Below are positions 22,427 to 33,692 of a DNA stretch of 64,000 nucleotides, one piece after another (position 1 is the stretch's first letter; every line of letters starts with the position of its first letter). Made by a program: the position numbers and the translations under genes. The stretch spans positions 11,086,506 through 11,150,505 of the forward strand of contig NC_053137.1 of assembly GCF_016808335.1 (NCBI RefSeq). Direction: 5' to 3'. Origin of the DNA: Panicum virgatum. Its lineage: Eukaryota > Streptophyta > Magnoliopsida > Poales > Poaceae. The notes beneath the pieces were generated by a model, which did no database searches, was not told the origin of the DNA, and saw only the letters and a list, made by a program, of their open reading frames with translations.

Positions 22427-24141
22427 TTAACCTTCCTTCAGGTTGCTGGGCGGTTGGTGGGGTAACATCAAATTGTATTTGGAAAGCCCTGATGTAGTGT
22501 TGTGAAGATGGAGTCTCTGTATCTGCAATATTTTTTTAAGCGAAACCAAGTTAGTGTGTGTGAAATTCAAATATTTACAATACATGATTGCTGAATATGT
22601 TGTTCAAAAGATTGGTATTTGCTTTGTTTAGAATAATGCACATGGGTTTTCTCGCCTCTAAGCAACTGTGTAACAGCGTTTCCTGAGGGCCTTGGATGTT
22701 GCATAACTGATGTTGCTGAGAAAAGCTCGGCTGCATTCATCTGGTTATTTCCAGCGACAGAGTTCCTTGCAGCATTGACAAAATTTTGGAATGTTAGGAC
22801 CGATTTGTAATACAATATGTCAATGGTAATGTGATATCAAGGTTTATAGGTTTGTACCTGATTTGATTGAATGGAATGTTGTCAGCAGTGTCCCCAGTTT
22901 GTTCATTCATTTTTGAGGTGGCTGTACCTGTAGTGTTTGTGTGAATTGGGTGTTGCTCAGTGGCAGGGAATTTCTGCATATGTGTAGCTATAGTCATAAA
23001 TATGTTTTCATTATTTTTTTTTTACCATATAGCTGACAAAAAAGTTTGGAAAATGTAATCTACATGGTTATGTACAGCAGTTTGTTATATTTACCATATG
23101 TTGTGTACAACGGTGAAATAAAGTTTGATCTTCCATATGCTTTATCTGCTGTATTGATAAGTTGGACCAAAATGTAGCTGCTTCTGATGGTAATTTCCGG
23201 AAAGAAGAGTGATTGAAGTAGCACCAACGCATGAATACCAACTGTTGTTTGGCACATGGAAATTGAGTTAGATTTTATATGGTTTATAAGTGCAGAACTG
23301 GTGTTTTTATTTGGAACTAGGTACTTACGTTGAGTAAGGGAAGGCATCCATCCAAGTAAATGGTTGAAGTTCCAGTATCTTGCCGGAGTTGCTCTTGCAG
23401 GGATTTCGATGCTGACATTAATCTTTCTACTGTAAATCCTGCCCAGTCTAAAGCACCTTTGTATTTTCTATCTGACAAAGCAAGCATAACTGTAGGGGGG
23501 AGTGCAGGCATTGATGCTGGGTTTGTCACAGGTGCCAAGAATGTGGATACGGTATACATGATTAAGGAAATAGTGAATGCTCTTTCTTCCGGTTCAGACA
23601 ATTGCTCAACGCTGTGAAGTGATAATAGTACAGCGCGTGCTCTAGCTAAAGTGTTTGATGATTTTGCGTAGCCAATCGACATTGCTTTTGCAAGGTTCTT
23701 AGTATCTAACTTTTGCGAACAGTGCACTGTTCTAGTGACAGGTAAGTTTCCTGAAGGCAAGCCTAATACTGACAATGCTTCATTTGCGCCTATTGGAATC
23801 TCTATACCTGGTTCGATGCATATAGTTGATCGATCGTAGTTTATCGATGACAGCAGCCATGCAGACAAAACCCTATTCGGATCATACTTCAGTGGTGCAT
23901 CCGAAAGAAACCCAAGTCCGATTTGTTCGGTCAGTATTTTCTGCTTGCTCTTGAACCCCGGCAATATTTGAGCAAGCAGCAGAGGTCGGTTCTTGGGGCT
24001 GCAGAATTTGCCTTGTATTGATCCTCTAATGTTGTGGGGGATGCTGTGCGATGCTGCTTCTTGACGGAGGGAAGTAATCATTGGGGGTTGCATGCCGAAG
24101 TTGCTAGCCGCTTGTATCTGATAGAAATCGAAGTTCCGCAT
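22427..24141 (-). CDS. PMD-like protein, short paralogue (five exons, 431 aa)
   Basis: On the minus strand exons read 24141-23329, 23241-23095, 22973-22858, 22765-22642 and 22522-22427. All introns are GT-AG with matching phases and no stops. The first exon carries the same arrangement as residues 30-270 of the 826-aa cargo protein: a helical segment with an LG(L/I)P(S/C)G turn, a charged stretch, an SLIMYTVSTFLAP-type helix, then DWAGFTVERL corresponding to DWSEYVIRKL. This resembles the plant mobile domain (PMD) or aminotransferase-like region found with Ulp1 proteases in grass transposons. The rest is short, polar and without a protease domain. The start is uncertain: ATG 24141 is used, but an upstream exon near 24240-24416 is possible. 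Role unknown; a transposition accessory function is inference. Confidence 0.7.
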
Positions 24142-24889
24142 TAGTTTGGCTGCTTTGTACTTAGGAAATGCAAGCTGCGAAGGAGGAGTATTGCGGTGTG
24201 TATTTCATTTGATTCAGATTTTATAGCGACCATACCTTGGCTCGGGTGGATTTTTCTTGAAGTATGTACTGCCTTTTCTGTCCCCTTTTCGAAGCTTTGT
24301 TGACTTGGACAATACATCCTGATGTTTATATAGCGTGCGGCTATCGTGATTGCCGTCTGCGGCACGCAACCACTGGCCTTTCTTGTGGTCGAAGGTATAA
24401 GAAAGTGCTTACCCATTAAGAAAGTTGGCCCAGGTTTTTGTTAAATTTCTTTCTGATTTTGGGCGTGGCCAGGCCCCCACACTCGGTATAAATTCCTCTA
24501 TTGTTTTATAATCCCTATCGTTTGCTATGATCTCTTTGCGTTGTATTTTGTAACGGATAAAATATGCATATATCAAGCGCCCAAAGGTTTTATGGGTGGA
24601 TTGTACATGAGAGAGTAGAGACAAGCTAGCATGAACTGAAAGTTCGAATATATAATACATTGTTTTCAGCTGGAAATACGGTCTTAGGTACGGGAATTGT
24701 AACGGTTACATCAGATAAAGCATCGAATTACATGAGAATTTGTGGGGGGTGGGGGGGGTGGGGGTGTGGGGGGGGGGGGGGGTAACACTACAGTGATAGT
24801 TCTTAAGTTCATAATTAGATATATTGCTGACGACGAAGAGTCTTTCCAATTTTTCTCTCCGTCTGATCTTCTGATCTCTTCCAGCTGGT
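24142..24889. other. Intergenic stretch with a G-run
   Basis: This is the upstream region of the PMD-like short gene. 24745-24782 is a nearly pure G tract (runs of 6 to 14 G). A minus-strand open frame at 24142-24416 may hold a leader exon of the neighbouring gene, since it includes a TATAAAA-like string and a possible splice donor near 24235. Nothing else is recognised. Confidence 0.4.
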
Positions 24890-26442
24890 TCAGTTTTCCT
24901 GGTAAGCTTTGATCTGTAGAATCCGGTATAATATTACGTTACACTTGTGTTTTGAACTAAACATTGAAGCCAGGTTTACATAATGAACACAGTTTACAAA
25001 ATTTCAAAAGCATGAGTTGTAAAATTATCATATATATATGTAAATTACATAGTAACTTTAGTTAGACAGATAGTTTCATTTAAGAGATTATGTTATTTTG
25101 TTTTGGTGGGGGCAGTATTAGCTAACCTGGAAAGCCAGAAGGTCGGCATATGCACTGTCAACGTTCACCTTGTCACCATCAAGTGTCCTGACTAGATCTC
25201 CAATTAATGGCCCTGGACCCTCTGCTGAACTGAGAACTGCTTCGGTGATACCCAAAGATTGCATGAGTGAGCCCAATCCAGAAAATGAAACATTGGTTGC
25301 ATCCATTATCTTCATCCCAGTTGCTTTTACTACTTCAACCTCTTGCTCTACACTCGCTATCTTGTTCTCCATGTGTGCAAGCATGTCATATGTCAAATCT
25401 CGTATAGTTAAGTTCGCAGCTGCTTCAATATGTGTGAGTGTTTTCACCATCACATTGACCCTGGCGGCATATTGTGTTTCTGCAGGTTCACCAAGAATTG
25501 TCACCCCAGAATAACTGAGTCTAAGGATTGATTGGAAAGTTGTTTGCCCAATTTGGTGGGTCTGGACGGTTGGAACTCTGCCATTCACAGTCCGCATGAC
25601 CCGTTCAAATATGAACTTTATTATGAAAAATGAGGCATCCTTGTCAAACTGCATCGAAAAAATATTAGGGTGAAATAGTAAGGGCCATTACGAAAGTTTC
25701 TGGGATGCAATGTGTCCAGTGAATAATTGCTTTTGCTGTTTGCGAAATCTATTGCCCAATATGATGAAATGCATGACATGTTTGTTGGAAATTATTCAAG
25801 TTCTTTGAGATGTGCATGACAGGATGTTGTTTTCGATTTGTCCAGATTACTTGCCTGTGGCACGGTCATGCCGTGGAGGAAGGAACCAGCGTCTGAAGTG
25901 ATGGTTGGAGGTGCTATGATATTAGCAATGGTATCTTCTGCTTCACGGAATGCTGCTGCTGTCGGGTACACTATAGCCCCAAGATCATCAAACCATTTGG
26001 TTCCTAGTTGAGGAGCAGCAGAAGAGTTTGTCAAAATTCCAATAAGTGTGCGACGGTATGCATTTCCTGCATCACGTAAGCTTCTATATTTGTTTAAAGC
26101 AGCTTGCAGCTGTGATCTGGCATGCATGAATGGTCCATTCTTCATAATCATTTTGGTGTAGCTGAAATCTCCGATGTATCTACCAAAGGCAGCACGAATT
26201 GCTACAATGCTGCTGATCAGGGTTCCGTTAAAGCTCAGCATTGTGTCATTTGAAGCTTCACCGGACACAACTAATTTAGTTGTGTCATTATCATCGTCTG
26301 GCTGCTTCTTCTGAAAGCAGATCTCGAACATGGTGCCATTGCTGCCTTGTTTGTTTTCATAAATCTCCAGGCTTCCTTCACCAACTCCTCCAAATATCGG
26401 CCCCATCATTTCAAGCCCCGTGAAGAACTCAGTGGTGTTCAT
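24890..26442 (-). CDS. Unrecognised cargo protein (three coding exons, 372 aa)
   Basis: Minus-strand exons are 26442-25855, 25648-25127 and a tiny last exon 24898-24890 (two codons and a stop). Phases agree and the frame is uninterrupted. The first intron begins GC (CAG|GCAAGT), a strong GC-AG donor; the second is GT-AG. An acceptor-like CAG immediately precedes the ATG, so a spliced leader exon is likely, possibly near 27350-27580 (GC-rich, donor-like CCGAG|GTAACG). The protein has no motif I know. It seems mixed alpha/beta in the first half (GVGEGSLEIYENK, FEICFQKKQPDDD) and helical later, with a possible short coiled coil (HMENKIASVEQEVEVVKAT). No signal peptide or membrane segment is seen. 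Its preservation alongside the transposase suggests selection, which is inference. Confidence 0.6.
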
Positions 26443-28457
26443 GCTGCCTGTATCATTTTCAAATCAGGTTATGCAAATTAGAGCTTTTTTTGCAATTAAT
26501 AATCGTTGTTATCAGTAATTGGAGGCTCAATATGTACCTCATATATTAAGGCACATACTGTCTTTTTTATTCGCAATTCTAACCATTATGGTATATGATG
26601 TGTTATGAAACTGTAATAAATCATCTATGCGACTATGAAAATTTAGTAATATCAAACACATATATAAATTACAGTCATTTGTCTTTAATAGGTAATAATG
26701 TCATGTAAACCCCCAGTGTTCATGTAAAATTGGCACTTTTGCCATTATCAAATAATATTATCTAACCTATTAGATTTATATATCCATCATCGAATTGTAA
26801 CATCATTAAAAAGGCTAAAATTAATGTCAAGTATTATCAAAAGTATATTGTTATAGTAATTGTTATTTTGAGCCATGGAGAAGCTTCGCAGCTGATGTAG
26901 CTCATGTTTAGTTCGAAACAAATTTATCACGCCCAAGCTCGTTTGTTCGAAACAAACTATACTCGAACAGGGTCTTCTTTTTTGTCTTAGGTGGACTGGG
27001 TAGTTTTTCTGCGTGCTTTGCATAAGGGCTCGCACTTGTTGTAGCACAAAGTGTGGATTTTGTATGGGTGGGGGGTGCTCGGGATGGGGGACTGTGGTTT
27101 TGGCTTATTCAGTCGCCTGAAAGTGAACCTGCTATCAATCTCCAACCTTTTTTGTCTAAACTTTACCGTGCACCGCCTTTTCTTTTTTGCGTCGCTTTCC
27201 TTAATCATCTACTGCGCTGTTGGACCACAAGAAAATGGAGCACACTTTTTACAATTGGGACGTTGGGACCGAAGAATCCTAACAAAGGCGCTAAACATTT
27301 TGTAAATGCCAAAGTGGAAGCTGTGCTGCACCAGGATAGAGTCGTTACCTCGGCGGGGGAGCTTTGGCCGCTCTCGAATATTTTCGGGCTGATCCTGCTG
27401 CTGATGTGCTCCGGAAGTAGTCGAGGCGGAGGAGATAAGGTTTGCTGTAGCGCGATGGCTTGTGGCGGGCGAAGGGGGGGGGATGAGTCCTGGGGCCGAA
27501 GGGGTCAGCTTGGCGGGGGCAAGATGGTTCTGGATGAAAGCGGATAAGGTTGTGGGTGCTAACAGTGCACACACGTTCATTCACAAGTCCTCTATATATT
27601 TACCTCAGCTCACAGATACAGGCATGATCAAGGCGAGTGGAATGGCTAGCGGCGTCGGAGAGTCTTGCCGGACACAGCGTGCCGCGGTCGAGCCTCGTGG
27701 CATGCGTTTTGTTTAGTCTTTTTTTCTTTGTTGCTCGTCTTTTACTTTCAGTTTTGAAATTTGGTCAGCTGTATTTTGGGTACGTATTTAAATTAATTAG
27801 TATGTTATTATTTGTGTTACTAGTTAAATCTTTTTGTAGGTGGAGTCTTAATTTTGTTAGTTGGTCGCTAACAAAGATTATTTACCTTGAATTTGCGTCA
27901 ATGTAGTGTTGGTATTCCCTAGTTTATGTTTACGATAAATGGGGCTGCTTGGCTTAAAATTAAACGTTTCTCAGCCCTCTTCAAGTCTGTGGCTTTTAAT
28001 AAACGAATCAATTTTTATGGAACGCAAATGGAGTCATCAGCATATGCAGTTTTGAGTGTTCAATCAACATAAGCCTTATCATCACATGCAATCAGGAAAA
28101 TAGGAATATATATATACATATATATATATATACATATATATATGTATATATATACATATATATATATGTGGTTGCTGTTGCTCGCACAGTACACAGTTTT
28201 TTTAAATAGATACATGACAGTTCTGATACTCAAGGATACATAGTTATGGCCTTTTTAGTAGCTAGGGTGCTAATAGGCCGCTGGAATTCAGACGAAATAA
28301 CATAAACTACCCATTACGGACTAGTCTTTTTTGCTTACTTCCTGACATTAGCCAATTCAGAGTTGCATAAGATAGATACTCCCACGAAATACATACGGAG
28401 CTTGTACACGCGAGCTCGATAGTATAGTATTTCATGGTACTCATTGGATCTTGTCTC
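26443..28457. other. Region between the unknown gene and the two-B3 gene
   Basis: 26443-27200 is AT-rich with no gene. 27200-27580 is GC-richer and holds a minus-strand open frame with a donor-like end, a candidate leader exon for the gene ending at 24890. 27600-28100 is AT-rich. 28107-28170 is an alternating TATATA/TACATA palindrome that could extrude a cruciform. Nothing else is recognised. Confidence 0.45.
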
Positions 28458-30169
28458 TCAAACAATTGGGAGACGGAAGACACGGACCAAGAGGCGACCC
28501 AGGTAGAGACGGATGGAAAGCACCACTAAGTCTCCCAGTTGGAAGCCGTAGTGCTTCACAAAATCCTTCCACCCAGGTCCACTGATCAGAGCAAGTCCTG
28601 TGTTGCCAGTTCTCTTCCTCAGTGTAGCAGCAAACAGATGGTCGTCTGCTGGGTGCGACAGGGTGACAATCTTGTGTCCAGTTGGAAGCGTGTTGGAGAA
28701 GTTTGTGGTGAAATACTGTCAAAAATAAATTGAGTCAGCGGATATTGTCATTAAAAAAACTAAGAGAGACTTAACTATCAAATAAATTATGTTGGTTGGG
28801 AGTGGGGGCACTTACAAAGGTCCCACCGTTAACGTGGCTGTGGTTCAGCTTGCATGCGTACAGTGGGAAGTGAGTCTCAAAATTGATCCAGACATCGCTC
28901 AGAGCTTGCATCAGTGGACCAGTCATCATCAGCTTTGGGCCAAGCTCGTATTGCATGCCAAGCAAGTGCTCAGGCACTATTGATATGTAACCATCAGCAA
29001 AAGCACCTAGTTAGTTTTATGTGTAACATTGTCAGGAAATGTGGTTCATTGTGGTGTAAAGTTAAGTAACTACAACGTTTATTAAGCAGTGTCAGGTAAT
29101 CAATTAATGGACTGTAAGACGGGAAGGCTTACCAGCATATAGATTCACATCATCCTGAGCTGGTGGTGGGTTAGGATGCCCATCCTCCTCTCCATAAGCA
29201 ACGAATAAATTCCAAGCTGGGGGACGTGCTGACATCGGTTTCTCGTTGCCATTGCTATCAAATAGCTTCATCTCTAGGGTGTGGGGTGCAGAAAGCACGA
29301 ACAGACCATAGTCCCCGCTCACTATCTTCTCTGATTCAACAAACAAACTCCACCCAGTTGACAAGCGAATGCAGTTACCAACAATTTCAACTCCAACTTG
29401 AAACACTAGGGGTGACGCTCCTCGTACATGAACAGCAGGCAGTACGTCCATGACCAAGTCACTTCCAAACCCTTCAGGGCAGTCCTGAAAGGTTTTTATT
29501 TTATAGTTAGTCTTGGTGTGTTTTGGGGAAAGCTTGGAGACAGCAAAAGAATTGAGTAAATCATAGGTTTTTTTGTATTTTTGGGTTTGCACTAAATAGT
29601 TGAATGTAAAAATGTATGAAGAAGGGAAACTGACTGTCTTTTTTGACACTTACAAGATGGTTGATGAATAGCGCATCAAAGTGCTTCAGGAACGAACGTC
29701 CTGTCCCGATTGCCTCGAACGGGTTCATGGCTCCAAACACATTGCTCTTCAAGTCAATGGGAACCTTTTACCAGAAACAAGAAAATGATGCGTGCTTAAT
29801 GGTATATCAGATGCTTAGTGATAACCACAGTTTGTTTCAATAATCTAAATGTGGATCTGTGTGCATGCAGGTCTGATTTGCTGCTCAAAAGAGGTTACCT
29901 GAGGCTGTGCGGTTGACGAGCTGGACCCTAGCATGCTGGTCCAAAAGTTGTTTATTCCAAGACCGTATGCTCCCTCCACTGGCGCAACATGTTGTGCTGC
30001 GTTGGCAGTTTGCTCCGCAGATAGAACCGTCAGTGGTCCATTGTCCCTCGCCAGTGGGATCTCGTTTGTCTGCAATAAAGTAGCAAGCGACATCAGAATG
30101 TTCAGAATCTTCCAACCACATCGAAATCACACTACGCTGTCATGGATTTTAGTAACGTACCCGTGCCAT
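28458..30169 (-). CDS. Protein with two B3-like DNA-binding domains (six exons, 353 aa)
   Basis: Minus-strand exons are 30169-30161, 30069-29899, 29764-29654, 29484-29133, 28976-28816 and 28715-28458. All are GT-AG, phases agree and no stop occurs. Residues about 90-190 form a B3-like fold: a start strand in the FLKHFDALF region, then GNCIRLSTGWSLFVE and GDYGLFVLS, matching the GW..F...L..GD..F core. Residues about 225-350 repeat it (KLNHSHVNGGTFYF, PGWKDFVKHYG, GDLVVLSI). B3 domains are plant-specific DNA-binding domains, as in the REM and ARF families; paired B3 domains are typical of REM-like proteins. ATG 30169 gives the natural frame through exon 2. A GC-rich frame further upstream (from 30434) would join out of phase. 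Possible roles include binding the element's own ends or regulating cargo, both inference. Confidence 0.72.
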
Positions 30170-31907
30170 GACGGCGGGCAGCAGAAGACGCAGCTGTGGG
30201 TGCGACTGCTTCGTGACCACGGGATTCCAAAAACGTAGCCAAAGCATAAGCGAGAGCAGCATCCAGGCACACGGCCGGCGGGCTATCGGCTCCAGCTGGC
30301 GCTGCCGCGCCACTACTAGCCTGCAAGCTCCCCGGTGATGCAGATCCAGTCGAGGCGGACGGACGGCGACGCGGAACCTTGGAAGCTGGGCCCGTCTGCC
30401 CCACGCTGGGGCTAGCACGCACACGCCGCACCATGGATCCAGCTCGGGAACACAAGAGTGGGTGCACTGTACCCCGACGTGGACTGGACGGGAGGCTTCG
30501 CCGTGTGTACAGTAGCGGAGCTCCCCGGGGGGAGGAGGGGTGAAGAGGATGGATAGGGTTGCTACTGGTGCTGCTCGATGCTTCCGGATGGGGGGGTCCA
30601 GGTTATTTTATATTGTTCAATCCGGTCGCTTTTGGTCCGCGTTCTGAGCTCGCACGTGACAGAGCACAAGCGCTGCATTCATTTTTTCTTCATCTGTTCG
30701 CTCTTTCCCTCCCGCCATCTCGATTCTTCTGAAATTTTGCCGCGTTCAGTTACGAAACAATTCGAATTCTGCCGAGGCGCTACGGAATCATCAATTTTTT
30801 GGCGCCAAACAATGGGTTGTAAGTAAATTGATACTGTTTTATTTGTTAGAACCATTCTTGGGAGAGGGAGATTTTATTTGTTCCAACCATTGTTCGGAGA
30901 GGGGGGTTTGGTGTCGAACGGGGGTTTGGAGATGCAGTCTCTATGGTTCCAGTAGCCAAAGTTAATTTATTACCCTCCATTATAGATATGAATGTAGTGG
31001 TCTTCGATGATTCGGTAGATTGTTTATTTTCTTAAATTATGTGCTTCAATGCTTGCCTATTTTTTTCTTTCCAGCTGTAGTGTCAATTGATCTTTTTTTC
31101 TTAAATATACTGTGCTTATAATTACACAATCAAAGTTAGGTCTTTGTATTTCAGTTTTTATAGTCTTCGTTATTACCTAATTTTAAATTTTATACAGCGT
31201 GACAACTAAATAATAATTATGTTTAGTACATTATTTATAATAAATTCATTAATTTATCGAAATTCTTTTATTTCTGTTTCATTAAATTCAAGCTATCATG
31301 TAACCATTTTTTTATGTCGTGCTACTAACAATATTTGCGTTTAAATAGTATGAATATTTAGCTGTATCATTTAGCAGCCCGAGTGCAGTGACTGAGTCCA
31401 TTGGGTATTTTTGTTCGTACTCTTGCTTTGCAAGCTTCTGAACTATTAAAGAGGTTGGCGAAGGGTTGGTCGGACTGAGTCTTGCCGAGGAAGGAGCTAG
31501 TTTACTTGCCGGTGGAGGAAAAAGGACGAGCATTAAACTCATATACCTGCACACCTATACCATTTTAAATGCCTTGGCGCTCCGTGTCGCAGAAGGAAGC
31601 GAGTTGATTTGGGCCGAGCACCTCGGCTTCTTTTTTTTTCGTCCCGCACATGTTGTATTTTTTCTTTAGCGCGCCAATATGAATTTGCCGTCATTACATT
31701 TTTTGTTACGTAGCACTTTTACTTGTAAATTATAACATTTTTTTTGGTTTTCACACTGGGGCCCGTCGATTATTGTTGAGGTTATCTTTTTGCTATATTT
31801 CTTGTTTACCAAGCAACATCATCTTTATATAGCCGACCCCATTCCGCCGCACACTAGTTTCACAGTGCACGGTGCGACTTTACTTGTGTTCCTTTTCTTG
31901 TAATAGC
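30170..31907. other. Divergent region between the B3 gene and the RPA32-like gene
   Basis: 30170-30560 is GC-rich and is probably the leader or promoter of the minus-strand B3 gene, with open frames due to composition. 30560-31310 is AT-rich. A minus-strand open frame at 31312-31554 has no recognisable family and no matching exon neighbours. 31830-31840 (TATATAG) may be the TATA box of the RPA32-like gene. It should hold both divergent promoters. Confidence 0.45.
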
Positions 31908-33452
31908 ATGTCCAACCATAACAGCACAGCACGGTCTACTGCCCATCTGCTGAGCCCAACACTTGGAATCAACACAAATATAAACAAAATGCACGTGACA
32001 GTTAAGCAGATTGTTGAAGGTTCGCAGAAACCTAGGTATAAAGGAAGGATAGTTGTTAACAATAGTCAGGTTTACACGGTGAGTAGTTCAGGAGCTTCAA
32101 TATTTTTGGTGATCTATTTTCATAGTATGAAATAGGTCTATATTCAATCGGGTTAGTTCATTCGCAAATCACACTTTTAAATATCAATAAGAATGATTTG
32201 CCTGCAGGTGCAATTATGTGGCATGATGTGCCATTTGGACCACGAGGAATCTTATTGTGATTACAAATTATTTGATGGCACTGGTGAAATCAAAGGAAGG
32301 GACTGGTAAGGGTCTGCGTAACAGGCAAAACATACATGTAGTTCTTCAAAAATAATATTATGAGTTTATACAGCTCGTTTTTCACAAAAAATACTTAACG
32401 ATACTGATTTAATTTTGCTGTCAGGAGAGACTGCATGTCGGGCAATACCTTCTTCAGCGGTGGGAGGTATGGTTGGCATCTGCAAACGAAATTTGGTTGT
32501 GCCATTTTAGATGAACTGTGTACTAAGCATTTGCAGTATAATAGGGCTGTAGTCGTTAACAGGCAATTTATTTATTTATATTTGCAGTATGGGTGGATGC
32601 TAATGCATGTTTTTTTATGCAGCCTGTCAGCATATTATGTTGTTCATGCTACTGTTATCGTTGAGAGGGATTCTGCCTGCCTGAGCACATTGCATGCTAG
32701 GCAATAATTCTCTTTGTCGTCTCTTATCTATTTTTCTTGTAGTGCTATTTAGGTTATACTTGTATAATGTGCATGTAATGTGGTTCAATCAATACACAGG
32801 AAGGTGGAGGACCACAATGAATTGACGCACCATTTCCTTAATTGTGTCACTAACCACATTGAGCTGATAAGAAGCAAGAAGCGTGATTTTGAATTACGGA
32901 TGACTTCATACCATGTGGCTGCTGAACTTGATAAAGAAGGTCTAATATGCTTGTTGGCAAATGATTCTGTCAGGTTTGTTATTCTCAGTCCATATATCCT
33001 TATAATTCCTTTTTTGTTAATGATTCCACCCACTGAGACAATGTATGTTTTTTATGTTTAATAGGAAGTCTGAGGTAGGAGTGACCTATGATTTTCTACT
33101 CGGTCACATGCATATGGAAGAAAGCAAGCTCAGGTTATCATACAGTATTTAGTTTTTGAACAATCCTTTGGTGGTAATTATATTTTTCTATATCCAGCTC
33201 CCCCCCCCTACCGTCCAACATACAAACGGTCATTTGCCTTATAAATGTACCATCAAAGTGTACTGGAGTTTTGTTGTAATTCCAAAAATTATGTGTAGAC
33301 ATATCTCCTTTTTTCCTTTTTTTTAAACTGTCTGTTTATTTCTACTCACGAGCAAGTTGTAATATCACAGGGCTGCACTGAAGGAACTCATTGATGAGGG
33401 TAGTATCTACAATACTGTTGATGATTACCATTTCAAGTTGGCTGAAAACTAG
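31908..33452 (+). CDS. RPA32-like (replication protein A subunit 2) cargo protein, seven exons, 237 aa
   Basis: Exons are 31908-32078, 32208-32305, 32425-32466, 32623-32700, 32800-32973, 33065-33133 and 33371-33452. All phases agree and the frame is open. Residues 27-100 match the entry into the RPA2 OB fold (KMHVTVKQIVEGSQ, then KLFDGTGEIKGRDW, equivalent to the LDDGTG.I core), followed by a YYVVHATVIVE strand and the helix HNELTHHFLNCVTNHIE. Residues 200-237 (HMEESKLRAALKELIDEGSI, VDDYHF) match the RPA_C winged helix. RPA2 is normally 270-290 residues and binds single-stranded DNA as part of the RPA trimer. This one is shorter, chiefly lacking the phosphorylated N-terminus. Intron 4 begins GC instead of GT (after 32700), which is needed to keep the frame. 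It may have been captured from the host, then kept for replication or repair of the element (inference). Confidence 0.85.
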
Positions 33453-33692
33453 AGATGGGAGGGTACCTGGAGAGTTTTTTACTTCATATTTATCTTTTTC
33501 ATGTACTCTTCCCTTACAGCTTCAGGTTGAGGAATAAATTTAAGTGCTGATGTTGAATGTGGTCACTATGAACTTAGTTTATATTTTTCTGGCAGCCCAA
33601 GTGTTTGTAATGTTATAAACATTTTTATATTTCATGTTAATATGTTACAACTTAATGGCTGCTTGAGAGGAAGATTAGCAGTATTAGTACCT

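Noticed and set aside
30149..30467. Upstream GC-rich frame as the N-terminus of the B3 protein
   Set aside because: Joining the MVRRVRAS frame through the only good donor (30160) puts exon 2 out of its natural frame. ATG 30169 fits without a shift.
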